Position numbers and translations under genes: made by a program. Below are positions 24,482-33,405 of a stretch of 64,000 nt of DNA, one piece after another (position 1 is the first letter of the stretch; every line of letters starts with the position of its first letter). The DNA comes from Nonomuraea polychroma (lineage in GTDB: Bacteria > Actinomycetota > Actinomycetes > Streptosporangiales > Streptosporangiaceae). The notes beneath the pieces were generated by a model. That model did no database searches and was not told where the DNA came from. It saw nothing but the letters and a program-made list of their open reading frames with translations. The DNA is taken from contig NZ_SAUN01000001.1 of the NCBI RefSeq assembly GCF_004011505.1, positions 10,567,501 to 10,631,500 on the forward strand, given 5' to 3'.

Positions 24482-26065
24482 CTACGGTTGCTCTTTCTTG
24501 GCCGGCTCCGCTGAAGGCTCGGCTGCCTCCTTTGCCTCTGCTGTCTCCGGTGTTGCCTCCGCTGCCTCTGCTGTCTCGGGTGCTGCCTCCTGTGCCTCAA
24601 CTGTCTCGGGTGCTGCTTCCGGTGTCTCTGGTGCTGGTTCGGGGCGCGGCCGCCGTACCAGCCGGACCAGGAGCACTCCCGCGCTCCTCACGAGCAACGG
24701 CACCAGCAGCACCCCAACGAAGATCGGCGAGGCCATGTACCGGAAGTCCTGCGCCGAGATGTTGGCCAGCACCGCCAGCTGCTGCCCGGCCACCACGGCC
24801 GCCACCCCCACCACGTACCGGTTACGCAGCACGACCGCCCCCAGCCCCACGGCCAGGTACGACAGGTACGCCCACGACGCCCCCCGCCACAGCGCCCAGT
24901 CGTACTCGGGCGCCAGCGAAGCCGTGAGCCAGCCGTCGGCCACCTGGTTCAGCTCGGACGACAGCGGCCGCAGCGAGTAGACCTCCCGGCCCGGGAAATC
25001 GGGCACCTTGGTCGGCCCGACGTAACTGTCAGCGGTGGGCCGGCGCGAGAACCGGTACGTCGCCCCACCCGTGTGCAACGGGTCCTGCACCGGTTTCCAC
25101 GCGATCGCCCCCCGGCAGAGCCGCGCCTCGACGATCAGTCTCGGCTCGCTGACCAGCAGCCGTTTCCACAGGTCGAGCAGCTCGGTGGTGCGCGCGTCGG
25201 CCTGTTGCCAGCTGAAGTCGCCCCGCCAGATCAGCGGGTTGATCGTGTAACACGTCCCGCCCCACCACCATCGGTCCAGCGGCGCGACTGATGCCATGAG
25301 CGTCTTGTCCTGCGCGCTGAACAGGTCGGGCCGGTCCCGGTACGCCACCGCGATGTCCCCGAAGGCCGTGTGATACACGTACGTCTTCGCCGGGGCGACG
25401 ATGCCGAACTGGGGGAACACCAGGTTCGTGAGCACGAGGGGCAGCGCCGCCGCGACCGTGCCGGCGAGCAGCAGGCGCACCCGCATGGTCGTGACGATCA
25501 GCACGAGCACGACGACGGCCACGCCCACGACGAGGAAGCCGTTCGCGCGGAACAAGCCCAGCGCCAGCATCAGCGCCCCGAGCCCGGCCAGCTCCGGCCA
25601 GGTGACCCTGCGGCCGGCCGCGAAGCGCGCGCACAGCCCCGCGATCGCCACCGCGCAGATCGTGAACGGCACGTCCTTCCACAACGTGACCGAGAACGCC
25701 CCCACGGGCGGCGCCAGCGGCATGAGCATGGCCACCGCAGTGGTGGCCCGGCGCGGGGCGCCGAGCGCCTTCAGCGACTGCGCCAGGAACGACAACGCCC
25801 CGGCCATGGCCGTGGTCTGCGCGAACGTGACCGCGCCCAGGTCGCCGGTGGTCCTGAAGCTCAGCCACAGCAGCGCGTCGTAGACCACGGAGTGGTCGCT
25901 CACCCAGGGGCCGACGATGGTGTGGCTGAGGTAGAGGACCGAGTCGCGGCTGAACAGGCCGGGGTAGAAGGCCGCCCACCAGCATCCGAGCACCGCCTGG
26001 ATGACGAGGAAGGTCGCGAGGCCGGCCCATGGCCTGGGCTTTTCGACGGTTGTGTCGCTCCCCAT
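24482..26065 (-). CDS. Polytopic membrane protein, glycosyltransferase-like (GT-C type)
   Basis: A 527-residue integral membrane protein with about ten predicted helices and a large loop (about 230-370). An early loop motif, YPGLFSRDSVLYLSH, carries an Arg-Asp pair reminiscent of the acidic site of GT-C glycosyltransferases. The cytoplasmic C-terminal 55 residues are a low-complexity tail of APETAEA-type repeats. It stands at the left edge of the glycan region, 14 bp after the stop of the polysaccharide deacetylase gene. Transfer of a lipid-linked sugar is plausible but unproven. Confidence 0.65.
   Translation of the reverse strand: MGSDTTVEKPRPWAGLATFLVIQAVLGCWWAAFYPGLFSRDSVLYLSHTIVGPWVSDHSVVYDALLWLSFRTTGDLGAVTFAQTTAMAGALSFLAQSLKALGAPRRATTAVAMLMPLAPPVGAFSVTLWKDVPFTICAVAIAGLCARFAAGRRVTWPELAGLGALMLALGLFRANGFLVVGVAVVVLVLIVTTMRVRLLLAGTVAAALPLVLTNLVFPQFGIVAPAKTYVYHTAFGDIAVAYRDRPDLFSAQDKTLMASVAPLDRWWWGGTCYTINPLIWRGDFSWQQADARTTELLDLWKRLLVSEPRLIVEARLCRGAIAWKPVQDPLHTGGATYRFSRRPTADSYVGPTKVPDFPGREVYSLRPLSSELNQVADGWLTASLAPEYDWALWRGASWAYLSYLAVGLGAVVLRNRYVVGVAAVVAGQQLAVLANISAQDFRYMASPIFVGVLLVPLLVRSAGVLLVRLVRRPRPEPAPETPEAAPETVEAQEAAPETAEAAEATPETAEAKEAAEPSAEPAKKEQP
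24500..24645 (-). repeat. Low-complexity tandem repeats encoding a Pro/Glu/Ala/Thr tail
   Basis: Degenerate tandem units read on the minus strand as APETAEAxEA-like peptides at the C-terminus of the membrane protein. On the plus strand they appear as recurring GCTGCCTC/GCTGTCTC steps. Length variation between strains would be expected for such a tract. Confidence 0.7.
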
Positions 26066-26079
26066 GTCTCCCAGAACCG

Positions 26080-26751
26080 CTAGAAGTAGCTCACTCCGGA
26101 CTTCGGGCCCTTGCCGCGCAGCAGCGTCGTCACCGTGACGAGGTGGTAGCCGCGCTTCTTGAGCTCCTTGAGGATGCCCGGCATGGCCTTCACGGTCGCC
26201 GGCACCGTGTCGTGCATGAGGATCACGCCGTCCCGCTTGGCCAGCCTGAGGACCGCCGCCTTGATCTTCTTGGCGTCACGCAGCTGCCAGTCGAGCGTCG
26301 TGCCCGTCCACATGATCTGCGCGAGCTCCGTCTCGTCGGCGATTCCGAGCACCCGCTCGTCCGTGTGCCCGTACGGGGGGCGGAACAGCACCGGCCGGCG
26401 CCCCGTGGCCTCCTCGATGATCTCCTGGGTGCTATCAAGCTCCGTGAGGATCTCGTCGTCGAGCAGCGTCGGCAGGGAGGCGTGGGAGTAGGTGTGGTTG
26501 CCGATCGCGTGCCCCTCAGCCACCGCCTGCGCGGCGACCTTGGGACGCTTCTCCACCTGCTTGCCCACCAGGAAGAACGTCGCCTTCGCCCCCGCCTGCT
26601 TCAGCGTCTTGAGCAGCGCGGGCGTGGTCGCTCCCGGTCCGTCGTCGAAGGTCAGCGCCAGGCACTTCACCCGGGCGCAGTCGACCTGCGCCTGAGAGGC
26701 GGGGACGGAGGTCAGGGCCAGCGAGGCCGCGAGTAAGGCGTGAATCACCAC
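26080..26751 (-). CDS. Exported polysaccharide deacetylase (NodB domain)
   Basis: A 223-residue carbohydrate esterase family 4 protein with a short N-terminal signal sequence (1 to about 21). All catalytic motifs are visible: TFDDGPG (about 34-40, catalytic base Asp), the HTYSH metal ligands (about 86-90), RPPYGHTD, and the late HDTV histidine. It should remove N-acetyl groups from peptidoglycan or another GlcNAc polymer outside the membrane. It lies between the methyltransferase gene and the GT-C-like membrane protein, all on the minus strand. Confidence 0.92.
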   Translation of the reverse strand: MVIHALLAASLALTSVPASQAQVDCARVKCLALTFDDGPGATTPALLKTLKQAGAKATFFLVGKQVEKRPKVAAQAVAEGHAIGNHTYSHASLPTLLDDEILTELDSTQEIIEEATGRRPVLFRPPYGHTDERVLGIADETELAQIMWTGTTLDWQLRDAKKIKAAVLRLAKRDGVILMHDTVPATVKAMPGILKELKKRGYHLVTVTTLLRGKGPKSGVSYF

Positions 26752-26786
26752 GAATCACAGCCTAGGCCAACGCCGCCCGCCCGTAC

Positions 26787-27485
26787 TCACCCCCCGAGCC
26801 GGGCATGCAGGAACAGGCTCACGCCTTTGAGCGACTTGACCGGCAAGTACCGCTCGGCCGCCACGATCGCCGACAGGCCCGCGTTGACCATTGCCGGCAT
26901 CTGACGCAGGTCGCTGCCCTGGGAACGGCGGCGGTGCCGGACCACCAGGGGCCGCAGGAGCACGTTCCAGCTCCAGATCCGCTGGACCTGGAGCCCTGCC
27001 TTTTCGACGACGCCGGTCAGGGAGTCGCGGTGGTACCTGCGGACGTGGCCAACGGCGTGGTCGTGAGCCGACCACAGCGCCATGTCGCACGGCACTGCGA
27101 TCAACACGTGCCCACCCGGCGCCAGCACCCTCGCGATCTCCGCGGTGACCAGGTGGTCCTCGCGAATGTGCTCCAGCACGTCGAACGCGGTCACCAGGTC
27201 CACGCTGTCCGGTTCGAACGGCAGCTCCCGCGCGTCCGCCCACACGGCCTTGATGCCGCGTTGCCTGGCCAGCTCGATGGCGGTCGCGCTGGTGTCCGTC
27301 GCGGTCGCGTCCCAGCCCTCCTCGACCAGCACCCTGGTGTTCCCGCCGCCGGCGGCCCCGATGTCCAGCGCCCGCCCCGGGCGGCCGAGCCCGCGTAGCT
27401 CTCTGCGGAGAATGGCTCGGCGCTCGCGGTACCACCAGTGGTTGTCTTCCAGCGCGATCAGGCGGCGGATCTCTGCGGTTTCCAT
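26787..27485 (-). CDS. SAM-dependent class I methyltransferase
   Basis: A 232-residue methyltransferase with the SAM-binding motif I ALDIGAAGGGNT (39-50), an acidic motif II ATDTSATAI and the post-I motif FDVLEHI (methyltransf_11/Ubi-G type). The N-terminal EDNHWWYRERR is often seen in methyltransferases of glycan or lipid-linked sugar clusters. ATG 27485 starts 3 bp after the stop of the GT2-GtrA gene, so the two are probably cotranslated and act on a common polyprenyl-linked glycan. The substrate is inferred. Confidence 0.88.
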   Translation of the reverse strand: METAEIRRLIALEDNHWWYRERRAILRRELRGLGRPGRALDIGAAGGGNTRVLVEEGWDATATDTSATAIELARQRGIKAVWADARELPFEPDSVDLVTAFDVLEHIREDHLVTAEIARVLAPGGHVLIAVPCDMALWSAHDHAVGHVRRYHRDSLTGVVEKAGLQVQRIWSWNVLLRPLVVRHRRRSQGSDLRQMPAMVNAGLSAIVAAERYLPVKSLKGVSLFLHARLGG

Positions 27486-27487
27486 GT

Positions 27488-28705
27488 TCAGTTCCTCGTA
27501 CGGGAGAAGACCCAGCGATCCAGCGCGGTGAAGCGCATCGCGATGAGCAGGAAGTACGTGCCGACGACCGCGCCCACCTCGGCCGGCCGTCCGGCGTGCG
27601 GCGGCACCGCGAGCACGGCGGCAGTGGTGAGCGCATAGTTGGCCACGAAGAGCACGGCCGCGCGCACATGCATCGTGCTGCGTCTCACCCTGCCGAACGT
27701 CCACCGGCGATTCGCCTCGGTATTGAGGATTCCGGCGAGGACCAGCGCCCCCAAATTCGCGGTCGCCGGCGGCCAGAATGCGCGCAACGGGAGATAAGTG
27801 AGCGTGTACAGGATGACGGAGAACACGCCGATAGCGGCGAATGACATGAATTTCGCCAAGGTCACCGCCCGTGGCCGGGCCACGACCGCGTCCGGGTGCC
27901 TCGGCGCCGGCTCGGACCTGGTCACCTCGACCCTCGCCCGGCCGGTCGACATCGACCAGGCGAGCCTCGCCAGCCCCTTCAGGTCGTCGATCGCGGTCCT
28001 GACCACGTGGACCCGCGAGTCCATGTCCTCGATCCAGTCGACCGGCACCTCGTGCACGCGCAGCCCGTTGTGCTCGGCCAGCAGGAGCAGCTCGGTGTCG
28101 AAGAACCAGCCGTTGTCCTCGACCTTGTCCATGAGCGGCCGCACCACGTCGGTCCTGGCCGCCTTGAAACCGCACTGGGCGTCGCTGAACCCGGCGCCGA
28201 AGCCGTACCTGAGCAGGGCGTTGTAGGCGCGCGACACCAGCTCGCGGCGCAGCGAGCGGCGGGTGCGCGCGCTGTGCGCCAGACGGGTGCCGATGGCGAT
28301 CTTGGAGTGTCCGCTGGCCACCGCCGCGACCAGCGGGAACAGGGCGTCGAGGTCGGTCGACAGGTCCACGTCCATGTACGCCACGATGTCGGCCGGGCTG
28401 TCCCGCCAGGCCGTGCGCAACGCGGCGCCCCGGCCCCGTACGTCGATCCTGCGGGCGTGCACGCGCTCGAACTGGCCGGCCAGCGCGGTGGCGATCGGCC
28501 AGGTGGCGTCGGTGCTGCCGTTGTCCACGATCGTGATGCGCCACGGCAGCGGGAAGCCGTCGTCGAGGAAGGCCGCCAGCGTACGTACGCAGCCCGGCAG
28601 GGCACGCTCTTCGTTGAGCACGGGGATGACGATGTCGACGCTCGCCAGCCGGGCCGCGGTGTCGAGGACGCGGGGGGCCGGCTCCGTGGCGGCACGCGTG
28701 TCCAT
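27488..28705 (-). CDS. GT2 glycosyltransferase fused to a GtrA membrane domain
   Basis: A 405-residue fusion. The N-terminal part (about 22-240) is a family 2 glycosyltransferase of the dolichyl/polyprenyl-phosphate sugar synthase type, with VIPVLNEER, VDNGSTD and DVDLSTDLD (metal-binding Asp triad). The C-terminal part (about 285-400) holds four membrane helices of GtrA type (FMSFAAIGVFSVILYTLTYL, ILNTEANRRWTF, and a final RFTALDRWVF). It likely makes a polyprenyl-phosphate sugar and helps flip it for the GT-C-like enzymes nearby. The fusion of two usually separate genes supports that pairing. Confidence 0.9.
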   Translation of the reverse strand: MDTRAATEPAPRVLDTAARLASVDIVIPVLNEERALPGCVRTLAAFLDDGFPLPWRITIVDNGSTDATWPIATALAGQFERVHARRIDVRGRGAALRTAWRDSPADIVAYMDVDLSTDLDALFPLVAAVASGHSKIAIGTRLAHSARTRRSLRRELVSRAYNALLRYGFGAGFSDAQCGFKAARTDVVRPLMDKVEDNGWFFDTELLLLAEHNGLRVHEVPVDWIEDMDSRVHVVRTAIDDLKGLARLAWSMSTGRARVEVTRSEPAPRHPDAVVARPRAVTLAKFMSFAAIGVFSVILYTLTYLPLRAFWPPATANLGALVLAGILNTEANRRWTFGRVRRSTMHVRAAVLFVANYALTTAAVLAVPPHAGRPAEVGAVVGTYFLLIAMRFTALDRWVFSRTRN

Positions 28706-28814
28706 AGATTCCCTGATCCTTTGCCTGTGGCCGTACGTCCAGGGAAATGTTGCTGGGGCGTCCAGCGGGACGCGTACGATTTCTCCTGCCCATTCCGCGG
28801 AGCAGGGGGTGACT

Positions 28815-30977
28815 TTACTTTCCGGTGATTTCGTAAACCGAGAAGGACCCGTTGCGGAACCGCAGCCTGGCGAATTTCCGCAAATCAGGATTCGCCCGGG
28901 TGAAAAGCCATTTGACCCCGTATTCGCGGGCGAGGTGCCGGACGTTCTCCGCCGTCGGCGCAGCGAACACCGCGTCGTTCGCCGCCAGCCGGGCAGGGTC
29001 CACGAACGGCACCCTCAGGTAGGACGTCTCGAACAACGGGGTGCGCGACTGCGTGCTCTCGGCGTACGCCCAGCCCTCCACGAGCACCCGCCGCTCGGTG
29101 AACCCCGACACCCAGTAGTGCCTGCTGTCGCACGAGCGTCGCGGGACGGGACGGCAGTGCAGGTCGGTGGCCACCACGTCCGCGGGGGAGGAGTGGTCGC
29201 GCAACCACCTGCCGGCCTCCAGCGCGCCGTCGGGGATCAGCCTTTCGCGTTCCCCGGGCGCCGGCGTGACGTGCGCGACCACGTCGCGGACGGAGGCCGG
29301 AACCGCGTACCCCGCGAGCAACGCCACCGCTGCCAGCACGCCCCCGCACCGCCACAACACCACCGCCGCGACCGCGAGCACCAGGTACGGCACCACCACC
29401 CGCTCCAGCGCACTTCCGGCCACCTCGACCTGCGCCGCCGCCACGGCCGCGCCCGCCCCGAGCACCGTCCACCCGACGGCCCGCGCTCGCCAGGGCGTGT
29501 TCATGGTCGCGCCCCGGGCCAGCACCCCGCACACGGCCGCGATCGACAGGTAAGGCCGGACACCTTCCAGGAAGTAGAGCTGCGACTCCGCCGGATGCCC
29601 CAGCATCACGGCCGCGCCGATCCCCGCGGCCCCCATCCCGAGCAACAACGCCATCGGCGGCTCCAGCACCAGCCGCCCGAGCCCCGCCACCCCGCCCCAC
29701 ACACAAGCCAGGCAGAACAGATGCACGAGGGTCAGCACCGCCAATGGGACCAGGGACACCGAGGCCAGCGCGGGCGTCTCGATGCCGGCCACCGCCCCCC
29801 ACAGCGCCCGCATCGTCGCGAACGGCGCGACGGCCATCCCCTGAGCCCCCCGCCCGAACACCACGAACTGGGCGATGAGCACACACACCAGCGTGACGCC
29901 CGCCGCGGCCAGCCACCTGCCCGGCGCCCGCCGCTCCACCACCCACCGCACCGCGACCACGATCAGCAACCCCGCCAGCAGCAACGGCAGGAACGTGGCC
30001 TTCGCCCCGGTCAGCGCCAGGAGCAGCACGCCCAGCGCCACCCACACTCCCCGCGACCGGCCGGCCAGCAAGATCAGCACCACAGGCGCGAACAACAACG
30101 CCCCGAACGTCTGCGTGGGACTGGCCCAGGCGGTGAACATCGACCGCGCCGTGAAGACCACGCCGTCCTGCAGGACCGGGCTGAACAGGAAGTACGTCAT
30201 CCCGACCGCCGCCGCCCCGGCCCCCCAGCGTCCGCCGAGCCGCCGCCCCAGCACGGCCACCAGCACGACCATCGCCGCCGACATCGGCAGCGTCGACAGC
30301 CTGTAAACCAGCGTCACGGGCTCGATCCCGGTGACCCAGCTCGTGGCCGCCATGTCGGCGTAGACGAACCAGTGGTAGGAGAGCCGCTCGCCCAGCACGG
30401 ACGGCAACGTGGGCGGCAGGTGGTGCTTGACCTCGCCGACCAGCGCCAGGTGGTAGGGCATGTCCACGTACGCGCTCGCGATCGGCACCCGGTAGAGCGA
30501 CAGTGTGCTCCACGTGATCAGGTAGCCGACCACCCCCGCCAGCGCCCAGGCACACCACCCGGGCATCCGCTCCTCGGCCCGGCCCCGCCAGTGCCCTCGC
30601 AGCCCCGGCACGCACAGGAACGTGCCGAGCACGACGACCGGCGGGACCAGCACGAGCAGCGGCAACCCTGCCGCCCTGGCCGGGATGTAGGCCAGCACCT
30701 CGACCGCGTACCCGAGTGCCAAACCCGCCGCGACGTCCTCGGCCGTCGACCTCCCGCCTCCGGTCAGCGCCCGCCAGAGCAGCGTGCCCGGCAGCGCCAC
30801 CCCGATCCCGACATACGCGGCGAACGCCGCGAGATCACGCGCCGATACCCCGCACCACAGGAACACGGCCACCGCGCCCGCCGCCACGACGCCCGCGGGC
30901 AACCACCCCGAGCCGAGACGGCGGCTCAACGGCCGCGCTGGTACGGCACGCGCGCTCTCAGGCGGTGCGATCGTCAT
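28815..30977 (-). CDS. Large polytopic membrane protein, probable GT-C glycosyltransferase
   Basis: A 720-residue protein with about 15 hydrophobic helices and a soluble C-terminal domain (about 580-720). The first large loop has YVDMPYHLALVGEVKHHLP, with an acidic-histidine pattern like GT-C enzymes that use lipid-phosphate sugars. The C-terminal region contains AADVVATDLHCRP-like and EYGVKWLFTR segments seen in bacterial membrane glycosyltransferases. No exact family is recognised. It lies upstream of the GT2-GtrA gene on the same strand, which could supply its donor. Confidence 0.65.
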   Translation of the reverse strand: MTIAPPESARAVPARPLSRRLGSGWLPAGVVAAGAVAVFLWCGVSARDLAAFAAYVGIGVALPGTLLWRALTGGGRSTAEDVAAGLALGYAVEVLAYIPARAAGLPLLVLVPPVVVLGTFLCVPGLRGHWRGRAEERMPGWCAWALAGVVGYLITWSTLSLYRVPIASAYVDMPYHLALVGEVKHHLPPTLPSVLGERLSYHWFVYADMAATSWVTGIEPVTLVYRLSTLPMSAAMVVLVAVLGRRLGGRWGAGAAAVGMTYFLFSPVLQDGVVFTARSMFTAWASPTQTFGALLFAPVVLILLAGRSRGVWVALGVLLLALTGAKATFLPLLLAGLLIVVAVRWVVERRAPGRWLAAAGVTLVCVLIAQFVVFGRGAQGMAVAPFATMRALWGAVAGIETPALASVSLVPLAVLTLVHLFCLACVWGGVAGLGRLVLEPPMALLLGMGAAGIGAAVMLGHPAESQLYFLEGVRPYLSIAAVCGVLARGATMNTPWRARAVGWTVLGAGAAVAAAQVEVAGSALERVVVPYLVLAVAAVVLWRCGGVLAAVALLAGYAVPASVRDVVAHVTPAPGERERLIPDGALEAGRWLRDHSSPADVVATDLHCRPVPRRSCDSRHYWVSGFTERRVLVEGWAYAESTQSRTPLFETSYLRVPFVDPARLAANDAVFAAPTAENVRHLAREYGVKWLFTRANPDLRKFARLRFRNGSFSVYEITGK

Positions 30978-30999
30978 GAGACCGGAAACCGCCGGCAGA

Positions 31000-32274
31000 T
31001 CACCGGATCACCGTGACCAGCCGGGTGAATTCGACCGGCAGATCGATCCCGTCCCACACCCGATGGAAACTGAGCGCGCCGCCCACCGGCACCATCCGGT
31101 CGACTCCGCGTCCGGCCAGCGCCCTGGCCAGCTCCTCCAGCTCGGGTCGCCCGAACCCGAAGTGTGTCAACGTCTGGTCCCGCCGCTCGACCAGTCCCAC
31201 CAACTCGGCGGCCGAGCCGAGCCTGGCGTGCGCGAACGTCCCGGCGCCCAGCCACCGCCTCGGTGCTCGGGCGGCGGCCGCCAGAGTCACGTTGGCCAGC
31301 GCGTTCCCGCGGAACTCCACGCTCTCCGCGGCCCCCTCGGCGGCCAGCCCGTAGGTGGCGACCCGCTTCTCCACGGCCATCGCCGCGTCGACGGCCCACC
31401 CGCGCGCCATGACGACCCGCGACACGTGGTCGAGGAAGTCGGCCCGCGCCGCGTCGCAGTCGCCCTGCGCCCCCACCCAGAACACGGTCCGCGGCGACGA
31501 GCAGGCCGCCTGGTCGAACCAGTAGGCGTCGTTGACGAACCCCTCCGCCGCGGTCACCCGAGCGGCCCGCGGCGCACACAACCACGCCGCCGCCCGTATC
31601 ACGGCGAACGAGGACCGATCGGGGAAGGTCAGATCACGGGCGTGCGGCGGCAGCGGGTGCCGCCGGACGTCGTGCACGGTACGGTCGCCACCCCACACCA
31701 CCCGCAGGTCGCATGCAGCGGAGAGGGTGGCGGTGACCTCCACGGCCGAGCGATCGTAGGAGACGATCCGCTGCGTCTCGCCGACGACGGGGTCGGCCTG
31801 CGCCAGCGCCTCGTGCAACGTCTCCACGATCACCTCGGCGACCGCGCCGGAGCGCGGCGAAAGACGGACGACGTTGCGGTTGCCCATCAGGGCCGACAAG
31901 GCCCAGGAGTAGACGAAGACGGTGTCCACATTCGCGGGCGGGATGTGGAAGATCAGGCCGCGTGGTACGCGTACGTGCTCGCCGGCCATGCTCTCGAGCG
32001 TGCGGGCCAGCTCGCTGGGCCGCAGAAAGAACCCGAGCGACCCGAGCTCCGGATGCCGGCGCGCCAGAGCCGGCCGCAACAGCCGCCTCCCGAACGCCGC
32101 CAGGAACTCCCGAACCCGCTCGTCCCCGACCTCCAGCCCTCCCCGCACCTGCGAGAGCAGCATTTCCACGGGTACGCGCTCCTCCCGCGGGAACCGCACC
32201 CACACCACCGCATCACCCGCGGCGGCCGCACCGCCGTCCACCCCCGATAGCGTCGGCGTCGAATCCTCCAGCAT
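31000..32274 (-). CDS. LuxC-like acyl reductase
   Basis: A 424-residue enzyme of the acyl-CoA/acyl-protein reductase family (PF05893), an aldehyde-dehydrogenase relative that reduces an acyl thioester to the aldehyde with NADPH. The acyl-accepting cysteine is likely Cys258 in DQAACSSPRTVFWVG, matching the LuxC CSSP context. A nucleotide-binding HIPPANVDTVF segment is at 110-120. ATG 32274 was chosen over the longer frame because it overlaps the LuxE-like stop (ATGA) and removes a 28-base overlap. It is the last gene of a five-gene operon. No luciferase genes are present, so the aldehyde serves another purpose. Confidence 0.9.
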   Translation of the reverse strand: MLEDSTPTLSGVDGGAAAAGDAVVWVRFPREERVPVEMLLSQVRGGLEVGDERVREFLAAFGRRLLRPALARRHPELGSLGFFLRPSELARTLESMAGEHVRVPRGLIFHIPPANVDTVFVYSWALSALMGNRNVVRLSPRSGAVAEVIVETLHEALAQADPVVGETQRIVSYDRSAVEVTATLSAACDLRVVWGGDRTVHDVRRHPLPPHARDLTFPDRSSFAVIRAAAWLCAPRAARVTAAEGFVNDAYWFDQAACSSPRTVFWVGAQGDCDAARADFLDHVSRVVMARGWAVDAAMAVEKRVATYGLAAEGAAESVEFRGNALANVTLAAAARAPRRWLGAGTFAHARLGSAAELVGLVERRDQTLTHFGFGRPELEELARALAGRGVDRMVPVGGALSFHRVWDGIDLPVEFTRLVTVIR

Positions 32275-33299
32275 CAGCCCTGCCCCATGGTGTCGCTGCA
32301 ACCACGCGCCTCCGCCCGGGGCAACCTCCCGAGCACCTCGAACCGTTTCCCCGGCCAGGCCCCGTCGTCGACGCCCCGCACCACGCCGAGATCCTCGGTG
32401 AGCAGCACATGACCCGGATAAGACGTCGGCAAGGTGCTGACGACCTCGATCAACCCCGGCACGCCATTCGGCGCCTCCTGCCAGGTCTCCGGATCACGGA
32501 TCACGACATCGGCGAAGTCAGGACAGTAGAGCCCATCCCCGTCGGGCCCCTCCAGAAAGATCGTCCCGATCTGCTCGACCATCCCGTAGAAGTTGTGCAC
32601 CCTGGTCAGCCCGCACTCCGCGGCCAGCCGCCGCCGGAACTCGGCGTTGTCCACGGCCTGCTCGGCCAGCCGCTTCCACCCGCCGGAGTGGATCAGCACC
32701 CCCTGCGACAGATCCGCCCCCAGGTCCCGCAGCCAGAGCCATACCATGAACGTGAACCCGAAGATCAGAAACCGCCGGCTTCCGTGCCGCGCCAGGAAGT
32801 CCTTGACCGCCTCCGCGTCCACCCGCCCCTGCTCGTCCAGCACGAACGTGTGGTCCCTGCCGAAGTTCATCATCCCGAGCACGCCGGCCCCGCGGGCACT
32901 CAGCGTGGGATCGCGTACCACGGAACGGCTGTCCACGATCAGCATCGGCAGTCGCCGCTCACCCAGCACCACCCTGAGCGTGGCCGCCAGCATGCGCGTC
33001 TGCGCCGCTGCCGCCTCCCGGTCGAGGTGAATCCGGCTCGGCCGCTGCCCGGTCGTCCCGCTGGAGGTGAGCACCCTGAACACCTGCTCCTGCGGCACGC
33101 TGCGCAACTCATGCGTCTTGAACAGCCGCACCGGCAACCACGGCAGGTCCGCCAGCCGCTCGTAGGGTGGTGCCGCACCGGTCGCGTCGAGAATCCGGCG
33201 GTAGGGCAGGCAGGCTTCCCTGTGCCGCTCTGTCAGGGCGGCCAGCTCGGGCACCAGCACCGCTTCCCGCTCGCCCTCATCCATCGTGAAAACGCTCAC
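32274..33299 (-). CDS. LuxE-like acyl-protein synthetase
   Basis: A 341-residue member of the LuxE family (PF04443), which activates a carboxylic acid as acyl-AMP and passes it to LuxC as a thioester. The adenylate-forming signature is VLTSSGTTGQ (76-85). Other conserved parts are FGRDHTFVLDEQG, IHSGGWKRL and NFYGMVEQIG. GTG 33299 has GGGGAGGGGG just upstream and is preferred; ATG 33284 is five codons inside. The gene ends in an ATGA overlap with the luxC-like gene, as expected for a LuxE-LuxC complex. Confidence 0.9.
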   Translation of the reverse strand: MSVFTMDEGEREAVLVPELAALTERHREACLPYRRILDATGAAPPYERLADLPWLPVRLFKTHELRSVPQEQVFRVLTSSGTTGQRPSRIHLDREAAAAQTRMLAATLRVVLGERRLPMLIVDSRSVVRDPTLSARGAGVLGMMNFGRDHTFVLDEQGRVDAEAVKDFLARHGSRRFLIFGFTFMVWLWLRDLGADLSQGVLIHSGGWKRLAEQAVDNAEFRRRLAAECGLTRVHNFYGMVEQIGTIFLEGPDGDGLYCPDFADVVIRDPETWQEAPNGVPGLIEVVSTLPTSYPGHVLLTEDLGVVRGVDDGAWPGKRFEVLGRLPRAEARGCSDTMGQG

Positions 33300-33405
33300 C
33301 CAACGCCCCCTCCCCGTGTGCCCGCACCCACCCGGTGCCCATCGACCTGCCGCAGTCGCTGCCCATCCGGTGTGCATCCACCCACCACAGCCCGCCGCAC
33401 GCTGG

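Noticed and set aside
28706..28814. 109-bp gap between the GT2-GtrA gene and the large membrane protein, examined for a small gene or RNA
   Set aside because: No open frame with plausible start and no strong hairpin. Probably only a spacer or promoter.
31000..33299. LuxC/LuxE-like genes as a bioluminescence operon
   Set aside because: No luciferase (luxA/luxB) or luxD is present, and the operon instead contains an ACP, an SDR and an AMP ligase.
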